Origin: Desemzia sp. RIT 804
GTDB lineage: Bacteria; Bacillota; Bacilli; Lactobacillales; Carnobacteriaceae
Assembly (NCBI RefSeq): GCF_016892605.1
Contig: NZ_JAFEMV010000005.1
Span: forward strand, 1-64,000
Direction: 5' to 3'
Length of the DNA stretch: 64,000 nt
The stretch's first letter is position 1. Every line of letters starts with the position of its first letter. The translations under genes and the position numbers were made by a program. This document shows, piece by piece, positions 61,903-64,000 of the stretch. The notes below the pieces were generated by a model that was given only the letters and a program-made list of their open reading frames with translations, ran no database searches and was not told the DNA's origin.

Positions 61903-63272
61903 TAGTTGTTTGTGAGTAATTTTCTTGTGAGTGTTTTCTTTTCTCCAGCAATAGTAGTGCGTTTGAAGGAGTAGTACGAAATGACTAATGGAATCAGAGC
62001 GCCTATCCAAGCTAATGGATTGGCGATAGTCACGCCAAGATAGCCTAGTGGACTTACCAATAGTAATGCCACGATAACTCGAGAAAGTAATTCCATGATA
62101 CCGGCTGCAGTAGGTGCAGTACTCTTACCTAGACCTTGAAGGGTGTTTCTGTATATGAATAATAGAGCTAATACAAAGTAGAAAGAAGAGTTTGTAAAGA
62201 AATAAGTTTGTACCATATTTAAGATTTCTGGATCGGTTTCGCCAATATACATTTTTGCGATAGCACTGCCAAAAGCAATCAATAAAGTTGCTGCTATAAA
62301 GCTGTATACTACAACGATGCGAGTGATTTTTCTTACACCATCCCAGATACGGTCGTATTTTTCTGCACCATAATTTTGAGCAGTATAAGTGGCCATAGTT
62401 GTACCGAATGACACTAAAGGCATCGTTGCTATACCGTTGATTTTTTCAGCGGCTGTAGTTGCTGCAACAGCAGTAGCACCTAAGCTGTTAAGTGTAATTT
62501 GGATCGCGATCGCTCCAATAGAAATGATAGAAGCCTGAAAGCCCATAGGCAAACCTAAGTTTAAGTGAGTCATGATTTCTTCTTTGCTTACTTTCCAGTC
62601 TTCTTTACGAATACGCAAAACTGGAACTTTTTTCCAAATGTAAACTAAACAGAGAATACTAGAAACTATTTGAGAAATAACTGTTGCGTATCCGGCGCCT
62701 TCTACGCCAGTGCCTAAGCCTAAAATAAAAACATAGTCTAAAACGACATTAAGTATAGAAGCGATAGCCAAGAATAATAAGGGAGTCCGGCTGTCTCCTA
62801 TAGCTCGTAGAACATTCGATAATAAGTTAAATAAAACAGTAGCGCCGATTCCGGCAAAAATAACTACAAGATAAGCATAAGCGTCTTCTATTAAAGCAGC
62901 TGGTGTATTCATGAATTCTAAGATTTGACGAGTAAACAAAGTAGCTACGATAGTCAAGACAATAGCTACAACAGCACTGATCATCACACTGGCAGCTAAA
63001 TTTTTACGAATTCCCTTAATATCTTCTTTTCCAAAGCGTTGAGCAGTGATAACAGATAGACCTACTGTTAAACCTGTTGCGAGTCCGATAATTAAGTTAC
63101 TGATACTTCCCGTAGAACCAACAGCTGCAAATGCATTTACACCGATCGTTCTGCTTACAATAAATGTATCTGCCATACTATAGAATTGTTGAAAGATATT
63201 TCCTAATAACATTGGTAGAGTGAATAGGATAATTAATTTGATTGGGTTGCCTTTAGTCATATTTTGTCCCAT
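61902..63272 (-). CDS. MATE family efflux transporter
   Basis: A 456-residue cation-coupled multidrug exporter with 12 predicted helices in two halves. N-terminal GNPIKLIILFTLPMLLGNIF, then QQFYSMADTFIVSRTIG and GLATGLTVGLSVITAQRFG, the NorM/DinF-type pattern. Substrate unknown. The stop TAG is followed at once by a hairpin repeat, whose first base is the G of the stop. Monocistronic. 63273-63644 upstream holds no gene. Confidence 0.92.
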   Translation of the reverse strand: MGQNMTKGNPIKLIILFTLPMLLGNIFQQFYSMADTFIVSRTIGVNAFAAVGSTGSISNLIIGLATGLTVGLSVITAQRFGKEDIKGIRKNLAASVMISAVVAIVLTIVATLFTRQILEFMNTPAALIEDAYAYLVVIFAGIGATVLFNLLSNVLRAIGDSRTPLLFLAIASILNVVLDYVFILGLGTGVEGAGYATVISQIVSSILCLVYIWKKVPVLRIRKEDWKVSKEEIMTHLNLGLPMGFQASIISIGAIAIQITLNSLGATAVAATTAAEKINGIATMPLVSFGTTMATYTAQNYGAEKYDRIWDGVRKITRIVVVYSFIAATLLIAFGSAIAKMYIGETDPEILNMVQTYFFTNSSFYFVLALLFIYRNTLQGLGKSTAPTAAGIMELLSRVIVALLLVSPLGYLGVTIANPLAWIGALIPLVISYYSFKRTTIAGEKKTLTRKLLTNN

Positions 63273-63644
63273 TAATAAAAATGCCTCCTGTATATTTTAA
63301 TGTACGATGAATCTGTCACAAATAAGTGCGTTTGTTTTTTTCAATACTTGTGCTAGTATAGTTTCATTTTCAGAAAATACAACCCATATTTTCATTTTTT
63401 ATTGTGACAGTTTTGTCAACAAAATATAACAGAAGAATATTCTTTGTTTTCATTGATTTAATAGCATTCAGGTATTGGTATATAAGGATTTACAGGTTCA
63501 CAAAGTGTTCATTTTCATAAAATGAAAAACAATTGATAGGGAGATTGAATAAGGAATAGTTTCATTTTTGATTGTACTCAACAGGAATATACTTTACTGT
63601 TAAAGCGACAAATAAAAGATGAATTTTTTTAAAGGAAGAGAATT

Positions 63645-64000
63645 ATGCGGTTAGATAAATTATTAGGAGAAGTTGGTTTTGGTTCGCGTAAAACAGTGAA
63701 GCGTTTGATCAATAGTAAGCAAGTGGTAGTTGATGGCAAAGTTGTGATGGAAGATAATGTCAATGTTGATCCGCAGATACAAGAAGTGTTCGTATTACAG
63801 AAAAAGATCTATTATCAACCACATGCCTATTATATGATGAACAAACCTGGCGGAGTGGTCAGTGCAGTGCAGGATAAAAAGAATGAAACTGTCATTGATT
63901 TGATCAAAGAATCGGACCGCTTTCCGGGGTTGTATCCAGTAGGGAGATTGGATAAAGATACGGAAGGTCTATTATTGATTACCAATAATGGAAACCTAGG
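63645..64000 (+). CDS. rsuA: 16S rRNA pseudouridine synthase RsuA, 5' part
   Basis: The gene runs past the window end; about 118 codons are visible. N-terminal S4 domain MRLDKLLGEVGFGSRKTVKR, then NSKQVVVDGKVV, the start of the catalytic domain YYMMNKPGGVVSA, and the catalytic motif GRLDKDTEGLLLITNNG with the active Asp near residue 105. This is the RsuA-type small-subunit enzyme (pseudouridine 516 in E. coli numbering). AAAGGAAGAG precedes the ATG. Confidence 0.92.
   Translation, partial: MRLDKLLGEVGFGSRKTVKRLINSKQVVVDGKVVMEDNVNVDPQIQEVFVLQKKIYYQPHAYYMMNKPGGVVSAVQDKKNETVIDLIKESDRFPGLYPVGRLDKDTEGLLLITNNGNL

Overview
The window is AT-rich, densely coded DNA from a low-GC Gram-positive bacterium. 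It fits the order Lactobacillales, and a Carnobacterium-like genome is the best guess. The supporting traits are canonical AGGAGG ribosome binding sites, HrcA/CIRCE heat-shock control, CcpA-type cre sites, an Rgg regulator, a mevalonate pathway, a CdaA-CdaR-GlmM operon, and a tsaB-rimI-tsaD ... ABC-F-rex-YdiK-CPBP-groES-groEL order that parallels the ydi-groE region of Bacillus subtilis. The genus is an inference. No phage, complete insertion sequence or CRISPR array was seen.

Layout. 1-6.8 kb: a tRNA-Thr, a half-length TSUP transporter remnant, a YtxH stress protein, two quinone-oxidoreductase-like enzymes, and the thiamin salvage operon thiM-thiD-thiE behind two tandem TPP riboswitches. 7.1-8.2 kb: two stable-RNA transcription units (tRNA-Glu, tRNA-Thr; then tRNA-Tyr, tRNA-Gln, a 5S rRNA without 16S or 23S, tRNA-Lys). 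8.7-12.2 kb: c-di-AMP synthesis and its coupling to cell-wall precursor synthesis (cdaA-cdaR-glmM). 12.2-20.6 kb: a reductase, an S9 peptidase, an ABC exporter followed by an AlkZ-like DNA glycosylase, a zinc metallopeptidase and a hemolysin-III protein. 20.9-22.9 kb: an Rgg-type regulator with a 36-residue hydrophobic peptide gene, an 88-residue protein and a 70-residue membrane protein; the three small genes share an upstream TATATGACA motif. 23-30.8 kb: oxidoreductases, stress and envelope proteins, an SRAP protein and a putative gluzincin. 30.9-35.7 kb: galK-galT-galM-galR with paired operators and a cre site. 37.2-40.1 kb: tsaB, two GNAT genes, tsaD. 40.3-42.4 kb: nucleoside-binding lipoprotein and nucleoside hydrolase. 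42.5-48.6 kb: ABC-F, rex, YdiK, CPBP protease, groES-groEL. 49.3-53.6 kb: the three upper mevalonate genes, unfused. 53.8-58.7 kb: msrA, ywbE-like and the sucrose operon scrR-scrA-scrB. 59-64 kb: CIRCE-controlled hsp20, a DUF1576 membrane protein, a MATE exporter and the start of rsuA.

The most unusual content lies between genes. One superfamily of long imperfect-hairpin repeats occurs at about 6.87, 12.8, 22.9, 24.0, 28.6-28.97, 35.8, 49.07-49.37 and 61.65-61.9 kb. Its copies share head and tail sequences, while the central stem differs from copy to copy yet stays self-complementary in each. Copies lie just after stop codons. In two genes the element edge supplies or abuts the stop codon, including the last seven codons of the thiolase. 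A second, multi-branched element has a full copy at 58.84-59.05 kb and degenerate copies at 52.0 and 48.7 kb. These elements and the Rgg/peptide locus are the best candidates for undescribed biology here.
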